Numbered from the stretch's first letter, positions 1-8,625 are shown. The stretch is 64,000 nucleotides of DNA from Roseiarcus sp963776665 (GCA_963776665.1 CAVZNQ010000022.1:1-64000); one strand, 5' to 3'. A program made the numbers and translations. Notes: generated by a model not told the origin, from the sequence alone.

Positions 1-221
1 CGGGACGCCAACTGAGGCTGCGCGGCAAGGGCATGCCGGTCTTGCGTTCGCGCGATTTAGGGGATCTCTTCGTTCAACTCAATGTCGAGACGCCGCAAAG
101 CCTCACGCGGCGCCAGCGCGAGCTGTTGGCCGAGTTCGCTACCGAGTCCTCGAACAAGACCCACCCCGAAAGCGCAGGCTTCTTCGCCAAGATGAAGGAG
201 TTCTTCGAGGGGCGGAGCTAG
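1..221 (+). CDS. dnaJ: DnaJ chaperone, C-terminal end (partial)
   Basis: The frame is open from the first bases (GRQLRLRGKGMP...) to the stop at 219–221, so this is the 3' end of a gene that starts outside the window. The segment matches the last part of the DnaJ C-terminal substrate-binding domain: RLRGKGMP, then GDLFVQLNVETP and the amphipathic tail ending FFEGRS. DnaJ is the Hsp40 co-chaperone that stimulates the DnaK ATPase. The J domain and zinc-binding region lie upstream and cannot be checked here. The following order (methyltransferase, pyrF, dapB) fits a Hyphomicrobiales dnaKJ neighbourhood. Confidence 0.9.
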   Translation, partial: GRQLRLRGKGMPVLRSRDLGDLFVQLNVETPQSLTRRQRELLAEFATESSNKTHPESAGFFAKMKEFFEGRS

Positions 222-305
222 AGCGGCCTTTGCCAGCGGCTGCCCGGTCCCCTATAAGCGCCGGACGGCGCCCATGGGCTCGCCGCTCATCCGCGGGAAG
301 CCGGA

Positions 306-929
306 ATGCAGGGTCAAGCGCTGAATAAGCCGCATCGGCGGGGGCTTGGCGACAGCGCCCGTTTTCTCAGATCGCTCATCGTCGCGCCCCGGCTCACCGG
401 CGCGGTCGCGCCCTCGGGCCGCGCGCTCGCGCGGGCGATGGCGGCGGCGGCCGGTCCGCCGCCGCACGGGCTCATCGTCGAGCTCGGACCGGGCACCGGT
501 CCGGTGACGCGCTCCCTGATCGAGGCCGGCGTTGCGCGCGAGCGGCTCGCGCTGGTCGAATACGATCCGGGATTCTGCCAGCTCTTGAGGCGGCGCTTCG
601 CGCCGGCCAGGATCATTGAGGGCGACGCTTACGACCTGCCGCGGACGCTGGCGGAATTGGCGGGCCAGCCGATTGCGGCCGTCGTCTCCAGCCTGCCGCT
701 GCTCAACCAGCCGCCGCAACGGCGCGAAAAGCTGATCGGCGACGCCTTTGCGCTGATGGGGCCTTCGGGCCTCTTCGTCCAGTTCACCTACGGTCTCCTC
801 TCGCCCATTCCGCGCGAGTTCTGCGCCAATCGCTACACCGCCCACCGCTCACGGCCGATCCTGCTCAATCTGCCGCCCGCGCGAGTGTGGACCTACCGGC
901 TTGCGGACCATGCAGCCGAGGGTCGATGA
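306..929 (+). CDS. PmtA-like SAM-dependent methyltransferase
   Basis: 207 aa class I methyltransferase. Motif I is VELGPGTGPVTRSLIEAG (about residues 58–75), followed by an acidic strand end (LALVEYDPGF) and an SSLPLLNQP motif in the post-motif-II position. This pattern is typical of alphaproteobacterial phospholipid N-methyltransferase (PmtA)-like proteins, which methylate phosphatidylethanolamine. The SLPLLN loop and the FVQFTYGLLSP stretch support that subfamily, but a different substrate is possible. It overlaps the start of pyrF by about 20 bp, suggesting translational coupling. The start ATG at 306 follows a weak purine-rich stretch. Confidence 0.75.
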   Translation: MQGQALNKPHRRGLGDSARFLRSLIVAPRLTGAVAPSGRALARAMAAAAGPPPHGLIVELGPGTGPVTRSLIEAGVARERLALVEYDPGFCQLLRRRFAPARIIEGDAYDLPRTLAELAGQPIAAVVSSLPLLNQPPQRREKLIGDAFALMGPSGLFVQFTYGLLSPIPREFCANRYTAHRSRPILLNLPPARVWTYRLADHAAEGR

Positions 930-1656
930 GGTGACCGCTCTTGAGCCGCGCGACCGCCTGATTGTCGCTCTCGACGCGCCCGAGGCCGGCTGGGCGCGAC
1001 GTCTGGTCGAGCGGATCGGCGACGGCGCGACATTCTATAAGATCGGGATGGAGCTCGCCTATGGCGGCGGCCTGCCGCTCGTCTCCGAGTTCGCCGCGGC
1101 CGGCAAGCAGGTCTTTCTCGATCTCAAGCTGCACGACATTCCCAACACCGTCGAGCGGGCGACGGCGCAGGCCGCGAAGCTCGGCGCGACATTCCTCACC
1201 GTCCACGCCTATCCGCAAACGATGCGCGCCGCGGTCGCCGGCGCCAAAGGCTCGGGAATGCGAATTCTCGCCGTCACCGTTCTGACCTCCTATGACGACG
1301 CCGATCTTTTCGACGCCTGCGGCCGGTTCGGGGTGGTCGAGACGGTCCGGCGGCGGGCCGAGCAGGCGCTCGCGCTAGGCGTCGACGGACTGGTGGCGAG
1401 CGCCGCCGAGGCGACGATGGTGCGGGAGACCGTTGGCCGTGACATGCTCCTCGTCACCCCCGGCATCCGGCCGGCGGGCGCGGCGGCGGGCGACCAGAAA
1501 CGGGTCGCAACGCCTGCCGAGGCGATACGCAGCGGCGCCGACTACCTCGTCGTCGGCCGCCCGGTCGCCCAGGCGGCGGACCCGCGCGCCGCCGCCGAGG
1601 CGGTCGTCAAGGAGATCGCCGGCGCATCGATTGGATCGGCGGCTGAGCCGCGCTAG
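910..1656 (+). CDS. pyrF: Orotidine 5'-phosphate decarboxylase
   Basis: About 248 aa TIM-barrel enzyme for the last step of UMP synthesis (OMP to UMP plus CO2). Family hallmarks are LIVALD near the N-terminus, FYKIGMEL, the catalytic LDLKLHDIPNTV motif (Asp-Lys-Asp network), LTVHAY, and the phosphate-binding end VTPGIRP and DYLVVGRPV. The start is ambiguous: ATG at 910 lies inside the methyltransferase gene, an in-frame TTG lies at 901, and GTG at 931 would give a protein beginning just before LEPRDRL. I chose the ATG. The gene overlaps the upstream methyltransferase and is probably co-transcribed with the DUF1330 genes that follow. Confidence 0.95.
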   Translation: MQPRVDEVTALEPRDRLIVALDAPEAGWARRLVERIGDGATFYKIGMELAYGGGLPLVSEFAAAGKQVFLDLKLHDIPNTVERATAQAAKLGATFLTVHAYPQTMRAAVAGAKGSGMRILAVTVLTSYDDADLFDACGRFGVVETVRRRAEQALALGVDGLVASAAEATMVRETVGRDMLLVTPGIRPAGAAAGDQKRVATPAEAIRSGADYLVVGRPVAQAADPRAAAEAVVKEIAGASIGSAAEPR

Positions 1657-1686
1657 GTTCGCTCGTCGATCGTCAAGGGAGGCATC

Positions 1687-1974
1687 ATGCCCAAGGGATA
1701 CGTCATTTCGCGCGTCGACATCACCAATCCGGAGGCCTACGCGCGCTACGCCGCCGCCGCGACCAAAGCGATTGCCGATCACGGCGGCAAGCCGCTCGCG
1801 CGCGGCGGCCGCACCGAGGCGCTCGAGGGCAAGGCGCGGGCGCGCAATGTCGTGCTCGAGTTCGAGAGCTACGAGGCGGCCCGCCGGTATTTTCATTCCG
1901 AGCAGTATCAGGCGGCGCGCGCGCTGCGCGAGGGAGCGGCCGAGATGGAGATGGTTCTGGTCGAGGGGGTCTGA
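1687..1974 (+). CDS. DUF1330 family protein (copy 1)
   Basis: 95 aa ferredoxin-like alpha+beta barrel protein of the DUF1330 family: MPKGYVISRVDITNPEAY, a central LARGGRTEALEG strand-turn, and NVVLEFESYEAARRYFHS before the C-terminal VLVEGV. Members are small dimeric barrels of unknown function. An AGGGAGGC ribosome binding site lies just upstream of the ATG. Only two bases separate its stop from the start of copy 2. The two share MPKGY at the N-terminus and the same RGG/NVV/EF skeleton, so they are a tandem duplication. Confidence 0.85.
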   Translation: MPKGYVISRVDITNPEAYARYAAAATKAIADHGGKPLARGGRTEALEGKARARNVVLEFESYEAARRYFHSEQYQAARALREGAAEMEMVLVEGV

Positions 1975-1976
1975 CC

Positions 1977-2282
1977 ATGCCCAAGGGCTACTGGATCGTC
2001 CGTGTCGACGTGCGCGATCCCGAGGTTTACCAGCAATACGTCAAGGCCAATGCGGCCGCGTTCGCCAAGTACGGCGCGCGCTTCCTGGTCCGCGGCGGCA
2101 AGCACGTGGTGACGCGAGGCAACGCGCCGGCGCGCAACGTGGTCATCGAGTTCCGCGACTATGAAACCGCGCTCGCCTGCCACGATTCGCCTGAATACCA
2201 CGAGGCCGCGAAACTGCGCGACGCCGGGGCGGCCGTGGACCTGGTGATCGCCGAAGGCTACGACGGCCCGCAGCCGGGCTGA
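1977..2282 (+). CDS. DUF1330 family protein (copy 2)
   Basis: 101 aa paralogue of the preceding gene: MPKGYWIVRVDVRDPEVYQQY, LVRGGKHVVTRG, NVVIEFRDYETALACHDS, and a C-terminal DLVIAEGYDG. It is longer by a few residues at the C-terminus. The two-base spacing to copy 1 implies translation from one message, and the products may pair as homo- or heterodimers, since the family dimerises (inference). It sits 15 bp before dapB. Function unknown. Confidence 0.85.
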   Translation: MPKGYWIVRVDVRDPEVYQQYVKANAAAFAKYGARFLVRGGKHVVTRGNAPARNVVIEFRDYETALACHDSPEYHEAAKLRDAGAAVDLVIAEGYDGPQPG

Positions 2283-2297
2283 GCAATAAGGGAACGG

Positions 2298-3113
2298 ATG
2301 GCCGAGATGAGGCTCATCGTCAGCGGCGCCGCCGGGCGCATGGGACGCATGGTCGTCAGGACGATCCACGAGTTGGACGGGCTGAAGCTGGCCGGCGCGC
2401 TCGAGCGCCAGGACTCGCCGTGGCTCGGCGCCGATCCGGCCGTGCTGGCGGGCTGCCCGGCGAGCGGCCTTGCGATCGTCGCCGACCCGCTGCCGCTCCT
2501 CATCGAAGCCGACGCGATCGTCGATTTCTCCTCGCCGGCCGCGAGCGTCGAACTCGCCGGGCTTGCCGCGCAGGCGCGCATCGCCGACGTGATCGGCACG
2601 ACCGGCCTCAGCGCCGAGGATCTCGACAGGATCGACGCGGCGGCGCGCCACGCCCCGATCGTGCGGTCGGGCAACATGAGCCTCGGCGTCAACCTGCTCG
2701 CGGCGCTGACCCGGCGCTCGGCGTCGGCGCTCGGGCCCGATTTCGACATCGAGATCGTCGAGATGCATCATCGGATGAAGGTCGACGCGCCCTCAGGCAC
2801 CGCGCTCCTGCTCGGCGAGGCGGCGGCCGACGGACGCGGCCTGCCGCTCAAGGACCATTCGGCGCGCGGCCGCGACGGCCTGACCGGCGCGCGCCGCACG
2901 GGCGACATCGGCTTCGCGTCGCTGCGCGGGGGCACGATCGTCGGCGATCACAGCGTCATCTTCGCCGGCGAGGGCGAGCGCGTGATTCTCAGCCACCATG
3001 CCGAGGATCGGGCGGTGTTCGCCCGCGGCGCGCTGCACGCGGCGCTATGGGCGAAGGATCGCAAGCCCGGCCTCTATTCGATGGCGGACGTGCTCGGCCT
3101 CGGCGAGGCCTGA
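2298..3113 (+). CDS. dapB: 4-hydroxy-tetrahydrodipicolinate reductase
   Basis: 271 aa, the normal DapB length. It reduces hydroxy-tetrahydrodipicolinate with NAD(P)H in the lysine/meso-diaminopimelate pathway. The Rossmann motif VSGAAGRMGRMVV is at residues 9–21. The catalytic/substrate motif is EMHHRMKVDAPSGTAL (HHxxKxDAPSGTA consensus, with R replacing the variable residue). GTTGLSAED, SGNMSLGVNLL and the C-terminal ILSHHAEDRAVFARGA are also conserved. It closes the run of forward genes from dnaJ. Confidence 0.96.
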   Translation: MAEMRLIVSGAAGRMGRMVVRTIHELDGLKLAGALERQDSPWLGADPAVLAGCPASGLAIVADPLPLLIEADAIVDFSSPAASVELAGLAAQARIADVIGTTGLSAEDLDRIDAAARHAPIVRSGNMSLGVNLLAALTRRSASALGPDFDIEIVEMHHRMKVDAPSGTALLLGEAAADGRGLPLKDHSARGRDGLTGARRTGDIGFASLRGGTIVGDHSVIFAGEGERVILSHHAEDRAVFARGALHAALWAKDRKPGLYSMADVLGLGEA

Positions 3114-3120
3114 GCCGCGG

Positions 3121-3600
3121 TCACTTCTCGGCGCGTACTTCCGTGCACGAAAATTCGAGCTTCGCCGTCTTCTGCGTCTTGCCGGCATGGACCTGGATGG
3201 CGAGCGGCATGCACATCGCCCCTTCCAGGAACACGGCCTTGTGCTCGATGCCGTCGGGCCCGAAGATGAAATTGGTGAACGCCTTGTGGGTGACGACCTG
3301 CTGGCCGGAATGTCCGGTCTGGGTCAGGTCGACGACCGCGGTCGCATATTTGGGCGAAGCGTTCTTGTCGCCCTCGAAGGTGAAGTCGAGCAGCACGCCG
3401 GTCGCCGTGTCGCCGCCGAGCGCCCCGCCCTTCGGAGCGTCGACCAGGCTCTGGTCGTTGGTGATGAGATCGTCGGACAGTTTGCCCGCGTGCTCCAGGA
3501 AGGCGTACGCCTTCACATCGACGATCTTGAGTTCCGCTGCGTCAGCGCCGCCGCCGAGCCCCAAAGCCATCGCCGCCGCCGCGGCCTGAAGCAAACGCAT
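3121..3600 (-). CDS. Secreted protein of unknown function
   Basis: About 159 aa from the ATG at 3600. An in-frame upstream ATG at 3615 would add MGVGI. A Sec signal peptide is clear: MRLLQAAAAAMALGLGGGADA followed by AELKIVDV. The mature part is rich in beta-strand patterns (LLDFTFEGD, YATAVVDLTQTG, TNFIFGPDG) with two Cys (AMCMPL and FSCTEV) that could form a disulfide. I do not recognise the family. The gene is convergent with dapB, only 7 bp away. Periplasmic location is inferred from the signal peptide. Confidence 0.7.
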   Translation of the reverse strand: MRLLQAAAAAMALGLGGGADAAELKIVDVKAYAFLEHAGKLSDDLITNDQSLVDAPKGGALGGDTATGVLLDFTFEGDKNASPKYATAVVDLTQTGHSGQQVVTHKAFTNFIFGPDGIEHKAVFLEGAMCMPLAIQVHAGKTQKTAKLEFSCTEVRAEK

Positions 3601-3703
3601 GATCCCGACCCCCACACGCTACGAAATATCGCTACTCCAATAAAACCCGGCCCGCGATGAGCGGAGCCGGGGGAACCTAAGTCGCCAGATTGACGGCGAT
3701 GTG

Positions 3704-4474
3704 TCAGCTGTTGCGCTGCGAGCCGGTCAGCATCAGGATGGCCTGGAACATATTGATGAAGTCGAGGTAGAGGCGCAGCGCGCCGTTGATCGACTTCTTC
3801 TGGGCCATCTCGTGGCTGTCGCCGGAGAAATACATCTCCTTGATCGCCTGGGTGTCCCAGGCGGTGAGGCCGGCGAAGATCAGGACGCAGAGGATCGAGA
3901 GCCCGAACTGCAGCCCGGTGCTATGCAGCAGGAAGACGTTGAGCAGGCTCGCGATGACCAGGCCGACGACGCCCATCATCATGAACGAGCCCATCGCCGA
4001 CAGGCTGCGCTGCGTCGTATAGCCGTAGAGGCTCAGGCTCGCGAAGGCCGCGGCGGTGGCGAAGAACGCCCGCCCGAACGAAGCGCCGGTGTAGACCACC
4101 AAGAGCGCCGACATCGACAGCCCGATCAGCGCCGCGAAGGCGAGGAACCAGTTGCGGGCGCTCGCCACCGACATCGAGTTGATGCGGGCCGAGAGATAGA
4201 ACACCACCCCGAGGGGCGCGAGCACGATCACCCAGCGCAGCGGCGACGTATAGATCGCCCGGCCGAAATCGGTCAGCGCAAGCCGGCCGGCTTCCGTCTG
4301 GACGGTGCCGAGCTGGAACGCCCCCCAGGCGACGAGCCCGGTGACGCCAAGCCCGAGGGTCATGTAGTTGTAAACGCCGATCATATAGGCCCGGAGGCCC
4401 TGATCGACGGCGACGCCGGACCGTGCGAGCCCCGCGCCGTAACGCGTATTGGCGTAGCGGTCATAGTCGGACAT
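3704..4474 (-). CDS. Bax inhibitor-1 / YccA family membrane protein
   Basis: 256 aa using the ATG at 4474 (MSDYDRYANTRYGAG). The frame extends 22 codons further upstream, but that part looks untranslated. About seven hydrophobic helices can be seen, starting with YNYMTLGLGVTGLVAWGAF and ending with LYLDFINMFQAILMLTG. The C-terminal GLTAWDTQAIKEMY is characteristic of the TMBIM/BI-1 family (Asp in the pore region). Family members are pH-sensitive calcium-leak-like membrane proteins; the bacterial role is poorly defined and often tied to FtsH. It is a single-gene unit upstream of the efflux operon terminus. Confidence 0.9.
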   Translation of the reverse strand: MSDYDRYANTRYGAGLARSGVAVDQGLRAYMIGVYNYMTLGLGVTGLVAWGAFQLGTVQTEAGRLALTDFGRAIYTSPLRWVIVLAPLGVVFYLSARINSMSVASARNWFLAFAALIGLSMSALLVVYTGASFGRAFFATAAAFASLSLYGYTTQRSLSAMGSFMMMGVVGLVIASLLNVFLLHSTGLQFGLSILCVLIFAGLTAWDTQAIKEMYFSGDSHEMAQKKSINGALRLYLDFINMFQAILMLTGSQRNS

Positions 4475-4636
4475 GGAAGAAACCTCTTGGGTCAAGGGTC
4501 GGCGCTCGTCCGGTTTCCCAGACACGCGCCCATCGCGCATAATATGGCCGCAGGGCGCCCCTCCGCAAGGGCGATCGGCGGACGCAGGATTGCCGCTTCA
4601 TTACCGATTGGTAATCGCGGCCCTCGCGCGGCGTTT

Positions 4637-6250
4637 CTAGTGTCCGCCGCCGCCGCCAGCCGCGACCGGGCGGCGCATCAGCGTGGCGAGACCGACGCAG
4701 CCGAGGAAGAGGACGGTCAGCACCAGGAATACGTCGGCGAGCGCCAGCACCTCCGCCTGCCGGCGAACGATCAGCGCGAGCTGGCGGGTCGCGGCGAGCT
4801 GGGCGTCCGAGCCGCGCGCGGCCATCGCCGCGGTCATGTTGGCGAGCGTGTCCTCCGCCACCCGGCGCCCCCAGATCACCGACTCGCGCAGCCGCTCGAG
4901 ATGCAGATCCATCCGCTTGTCGAGCAGGGTGTTGATGAGGGCGAGGCCGACCGCGCCGCCGAGGTTGCGCATCAGGTTGAAGAGGCCGGAGGCGTTCTTG
5001 ATCTTCTGCGGCGGCATCGTGCCCAGCGCCAGATTGTTGATCGGCACCATCGACAGCATCAGGCCGACGCCGCGGAAGACCTGCGGCCAGAGGAGCTCCC
5101 AGAAGTCCCAGTCGACGGTGACGAACGAGGCCTGGTAGGTCCCGACAGCGAAGGAGACAAACCCGACCGCGATCATGATCCGCGGATCGACGCGATTCAT
5201 CAGCCGCCCGGCGAGCGGGGCGGTGAAAAACATGCATAATCCGGTCACGAACATGGTCTTGCCGATCATCAGCGACGAATAGCCGCGCACCACCGCGAGA
5301 TAGACCGGATAGATGTAGGTGAGGCCGTAGAGGCCGATCCCGAGCACGAAGGCGAACATCGTGCCGGTCCAGAAATTGCGGTCGCGAAACGCCGTCAGAT
5401 CGACGATCGGCTGGCGGGCGGTCGCCATCCGCCAAAAAAAGGCGACGCCGCTCACCGCCGAAATGACGATCGCGCCCGTCACCAGCCCGCTCTCGAACCA
5501 GTCCTTCGACGGTCCTTCCTCGAGCGCATATTCCATCGCGCCGAGGAATCCGGCCATCGTCAAGAGGCCGACATAGTCGAAGTGGGTGAACAGCGAATAG
5601 TCCGGCTCGTCGAAGTCGATCAGGAGCCACGCGGCGGCGGTGACGATGACGCCCGGGCCGAGGTTGACCAGGAACAGCCAGTGCCAGGAGAACCAGTCGG
5701 TGAGGTAGCCGCCGACGGTCGGCCCGATGGTCGGAGCGAGCGTCGCAACGAGGCCGATGATCGGGGCGACGAGCGGCTGCTTGTCGCGGGGAAAGATCGT
5801 GAACGCCGAAGCGAACACGGTCGGAATCATGCCGCCGCCGATGAAGCCCTGCAGCGCCCGCCAGAGGATCATTTCGTTGATCGAATTGGCGTGGGCGCAC
5901 ATGAAGCTCATGAGCGTGAAGCCGCCGGCCGAAATGGTGAAGATGACCCGCGTCGACAGCATGCGCGACAGGAAGCCCGACAGCGGGATCATGATCACTT
6001 CGGCGATCAGGTAACTGGTCTGGACCCAGGTGATTTCGTCGGTCGAGGCGGACAGTCCCGCCTGAATCTCGGAAAGCGAAGCGGAGACGATCTGGATGTC
6101 CAGGATCGCCATGAACATGCCGACCACCATGAACATGAAGGCGGCGAGGCGTTTAATCGTAAATTGCGGAATCGCGACGCCGGGGGCCGGCATCCGCGCG
6201 GGTTCGACATGCGTCCCGGCGGGCGCCCGGATCGCGAGCCCGTCGCTCAC
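4637..6250 (-). CDS. DHA2-family MFS multidrug transporter (EmrB-like)
   Basis: 537 aa, 14-TM drug:H+ antiporter of the DHA2/EmrB type. Visible marks are FMVVGMFMAILDIQIVSAS in TM1 (the LD.TIVN-like motif), WVQTSYLIAEVIMIPLSGFLSRM, GFIGGGMIPTVF and GPTVGGYLTDWFSWHWLFLVN (motif C region), and late loops with MRNLGGAVGLALI. Its start overlaps the stop of the membrane-fusion gene by 4 bp, so the pair is translationally coupled. With the EmrA-like partner and an outer-membrane factor encoded elsewhere, it would export hydrophobic toxic compounds across both membranes. TetR control is inferred from the operators at 7582–7663. Confidence 0.93.
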   Translation of the reverse strand: MSDGLAIRAPAGTHVEPARMPAPGVAIPQFTIKRLAAFMFMVVGMFMAILDIQIVSASLSEIQAGLSASTDEITWVQTSYLIAEVIMIPLSGFLSRMLSTRVIFTISAGGFTLMSFMCAHANSINEMILWRALQGFIGGGMIPTVFASAFTIFPRDKQPLVAPIIGLVATLAPTIGPTVGGYLTDWFSWHWLFLVNLGPGVIVTAAAWLLIDFDEPDYSLFTHFDYVGLLTMAGFLGAMEYALEEGPSKDWFESGLVTGAIVISAVSGVAFFWRMATARQPIVDLTAFRDRNFWTGTMFAFVLGIGLYGLTYIYPVYLAVVRGYSSLMIGKTMFVTGLCMFFTAPLAGRLMNRVDPRIMIAVGFVSFAVGTYQASFVTVDWDFWELLWPQVFRGVGLMLSMVPINNLALGTMPPQKIKNASGLFNLMRNLGGAVGLALINTLLDKRMDLHLERLRESVIWGRRVAEDTLANMTAAMAARGSDAQLAATRQLALIVRRQAEVLALADVFLVLTVLFLGCVGLATLMRRPVAAGGGGGH

Positions 6251-7548
6251 GGCTTGCTGCTTCTCGTGGCGAGGGCTTCGAGCCCGAGCGCGCCGAGCAG
6301 CGTCGGCTTCGGCTGGTCGGGATCGCGGGTGTGGACGGTCGCGACGACCGAGAGGCCGGGCCGGAGCGTGACCTCCTTCAGGACGTCCTCGGGGAAGGTG
6401 ACGCGCACCGCGATCCGCTGCACGACCTTGGTGAAGTTGCCAGTCGCGTTGTCGGGCGGCAACAGCGAGAACTGCGCCCCCGAGGCGGGCGAAATCGACG
6501 ACACGACGCCCTGAATGACCCGCCCGTCGAGCGCGTCAATGGCGACGTCGACCTTCTGGCCCGGCTTGATGTCGCCGAGCTGGGTCTCCTTGAAGTTGGC
6601 GTCAACGTAAGAGGCGTTGACGGGCACGAGCGCCATCATCCTCGTTCCCGGCTGCACGAAGTCGCCGACATGAGCGGCGACATTGCCGATCGTGCCGTCG
6701 AACGGCGCGACCACGCGGGTGAACGAAAGGTTGCGCTCGGCCATCTCCAATCCCGTGACCAGTTCGTTGCGCTGCTGCGAGGCCTCGAGCTTCTGGGCCT
6801 TGAGCACATCGAGATTGGCCTTCGCGCCGTCGAGCGCCGCGGCGCTCGAGGCCACGGCCGCCCTGGCGGCGGCGAGCGCGGCCACGGTGCGGTCGCGGTC
6901 GGCGGTCGCCTGCTCGAGGTGCTGCTGCGAGCCGAAATTGGTCTGCGCGAGCTTGTACGACCGGTCATATTCGAGCGCCGCCCGTTCGACGTCGGCTTCG
7001 GCGCTTTTCACCTGCGCGCCGGTCGCCGTCGCCTGAGCCGTCGCCTGGGCGATGATCGCGCCCTGAGCGTCGATCTGGCGCGCGAACCGCTCGACCGTCG
7101 CGTCCTGGGTGCCGATCCGCGCCCGCGCAGCGTCGACTGCGTTCTTATAGTCGCCGTCGTCGATCGAGACCAAAAGGTCGCCCTTGTGAACGACCTGATT
7201 CTGGACGACCGGAACCTCGGTGATGTGTCCGGTCGCCTTGGCGGCGATGATCGAGGTCAGGGCGCCGACATAGGCGTCGTCGGTCGAGACGAGGAACCGT
7301 CCCTCGACGAAATAGTCATAAGCCGTCTTGCCGCCGTAGCCGAGCGCGGCAAGGATCAATACGGGCACGAGGAACCGGCGCAAGCCGGACCGCTTGGCCG
7401 GCGCGGGCTTGGTCATGGGCGCGCCGCCCCCGGGCGCGGGAACCGGAAAAGCGGCCGAGGCGGAGGGAACGCCGTGAGGCGCGGGAGCCGTCATCGCCCG
7501 GGACGCGGCCGGCGTTCCCGGCTCCACGACTTTGGAGTTATCGTCCAT
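6247..7548 (-). CDS. HlyD/EmrA-type membrane fusion protein
   Basis: 433 aa periplasmic adaptor. Residues 1–55 are a Pro/Ala-rich cytosolic tail. One TM helix follows (about 58–76, LVPVLILAALGYGGKTAYDYF), then a lipoyl/barrel-sandwich half (VSTDDAYVGALTSIIAAKATGHITEVPV), a long alpha-helical hairpin rich in Ala/Gln/Glu (about 140–270) and the second lipoyl half (ERNLSFTRVVAPFDGTIG). The beta-barrel and membrane-proximal domain contains FKETQLGDIKPGQKVDV and the RPGLSVVATVHT end. It is first in the operon with the DHA2 transporter and divergent from the TetR gene. Confidence 0.93.
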   Translation of the reverse strand: MDDNSKVVEPGTPAASRAMTAPAPHGVPSASAAFPVPAPGGGAPMTKPAPAKRSGLRRFLVPVLILAALGYGGKTAYDYFVEGRFLVSTDDAYVGALTSIIAAKATGHITEVPVVQNQVVHKGDLLVSIDDGDYKNAVDAARARIGTQDATVERFARQIDAQGAIIAQATAQATATGAQVKSAEADVERAALEYDRSYKLAQTNFGSQQHLEQATADRDRTVAALAAARAAVASSAAALDGAKANLDVLKAQKLEASQQRNELVTGLEMAERNLSFTRVVAPFDGTIGNVAAHVGDFVQPGTRMMALVPVNASYVDANFKETQLGDIKPGQKVDVAIDALDGRVIQGVVSSISPASGAQFSLLPPDNATGNFTKVVQRIAVRVTFPEDVLKEVTLRPGLSVVATVHTRDPDQPKPTLLGALGLEALATRSSKP

Positions 7549-7581
7549 CAGAGGAATCCGCTCACAAAAACAATGAGTGCC

Positions 7582-7598
7582 GACCGAACGGTTCGGTC
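7582..7598. promoter_or_regulatory. TetR-type operator 1 (palindrome GACCGAAC-N-GTTCGGTC)
   Basis: A perfect inverted repeat with 8-bp arms around one central base, 33 bp upstream of the efflux operon start and 119 bp upstream of the tetR start codon. ACCG-ANNNNT-CGGT-like palindromes are typical TetR/AcrR targets. It lies just upstream of the -35-like hexamer of the rightward promoter and in the leftward 5' region, so binding could repress both directions. Confidence 0.75.
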
Positions 7599-7606
7599 AT
7601 TTTTTG

Positions 7607-7635
7607 TTGACTTAGCGCAAACGGAGGGGTATGGC
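7607..7635 (+). promoter_or_regulatory. Candidate sigma-70 promoter of the tetR gene
   Basis: TTGACT (7607–7612) and TATGGC (7630–7635) are separated by 17 bp, a good vegetative-promoter match for an alphaproteobacterium. The promoter sits between the two palindromes, with operator 2 starting about where transcription would begin. This arrangement suits autorepression. It is inferred from sequence only. Confidence 0.45.
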
Positions 7636-7646
7636 AAGAAAAATCG

Positions 7647-7663
7647 AACCGAACCGTTCGGTC
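7647..7663. promoter_or_regulatory. TetR-type operator 2 (one mismatch to operator 1)
   Basis: AACCGAAC-C-GTTCGGTC repeats the palindrome of operator 1 with a single arm mismatch. Its centre is 65 bp from that of operator 1. Two near-identical palindromes in a short divergent intergenic region next to a TetR gene make regulator binding very likely. Confidence 0.7.
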
Positions 7664-7700
7664 AGCGCAGGCGCATCGAAAGCACGTAAGGGTCACGGAA

Positions 7701-8336
7701 TTGGAAGCTCTGGAGCAGGAAGTCAGCGGCCGAAGCGATGGCGGCGCGAAGCGGCGCCAGATCATGGAGGGCGCGCGCCAGGTTTTCCTGAACTCCGGCT
7801 TCGACGGCGCGAGCATGAACGATGTGGCGCGAGCCGCCGGGGTTTCCAAGGGGACTTTGTATGCTTATTTCAACTCCAAGGAGGAGTTGTTCGAAGCGAT
7901 CATCCGCGCCGAAAAGAGCCAATCCGCCGAACGGATGTGCGCTTTTCTTCCCGACCACAGCGACCCCAGGGTGATGCTCACCGATTTCGGAGTCCGCCTT
8001 TTGACCCGGATGGCCGAGCCGAGCACGCTTGCGCTGTCGCGTGTGGTCATCGCCGCGGCGGAGAAATTTCCCAATATCGGCCGCACCTTTTTTGAGGCTG
8101 GGCCTCTATACGGCAATCAGCGGCTGGCCCAGCGGTTGCGGGAGCTCGAGCAGGCGGGGCTGGTCAGCGTTCCCGATCCCGAGCGCGCCGCCTGGCACTT
8201 TCTCGATCTCTGCTTCAGCGGCGGGTACAAAAAGCTCCTGTTCGGCGTTGTCGATTCGATGAGCCGCGAGGACATCGAAGCCTCGGTCGAGGCGGGCGTC
8301 GAGGTGTTTCTGAAGGCGTATGGCGCGAGAGCCTGA
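7701..8336 (+). CDS. TetR/AcrR family transcriptional repressor
   Basis: Up to 211 aa from the TTG at 7701; the true start is uncertain because the conserved domain begins near residue 15 (GGAKRRQIMEGARQVF). The HTH is clear: GFDGASMNDVARAAGVSKGTLYAYFNSKEELFEAII. The C-terminal ligand-binding domain is of the AcrR_C type (SRVVIAAAEKFPNIGRTFFEAGP). It is divergent from the EmrAB-like efflux operon with paired palindromic operators between, so it very probably represses that operon and itself until a drug binds. Confidence 0.92.
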   Translation: MEALEQEVSGRSDGGAKRRQIMEGARQVFLNSGFDGASMNDVARAAGVSKGTLYAYFNSKEELFEAIIRAEKSQSAERMCAFLPDHSDPRVMLTDFGVRLLTRMAEPSTLALSRVVIAAAEKFPNIGRTFFEAGPLYGNQRLAQRLRELEQAGLVSVPDPERAAWHFLDLCFSGGYKKLLFGVVDSMSREDIEASVEAGVEVFLKAYGARA

Positions 8337-8625
8337 CGGCCGAAGCCGGAAAAAGCGACAAAATATTGCGATAATCAGAATCTGGTGCTAGGGTCCCTGC
8401 AGCGCCGGATGGAGGATCGCTATGTTTTTTACTTTGATGTTATGTCTATAGTCCGGCCGAAGGCCGATTGAGCCTCGCGGTCCGGGGTTTTCGTCCTAAG
8501 CTATTGAAAAGGCTCGATTGGCGGAAGAGAAAAATTTGGATTTCGCTTCCCCCGGGCTTTGAAAAAGTTTCCTGCGGATTTGGAATTTTCTTCCATCGGC
8601 TTGGAGAAACCTTCCGCGCCGGACC

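Noticed and set aside
3701..5239. Long plus-strand reading frame (512 codons) opposite the BI-1 and efflux genes
   Set aside because: Arg/Glu/Asp/His-rich translation with no family features, antisense to two well-supported genes; a GC-rich shadow frame.
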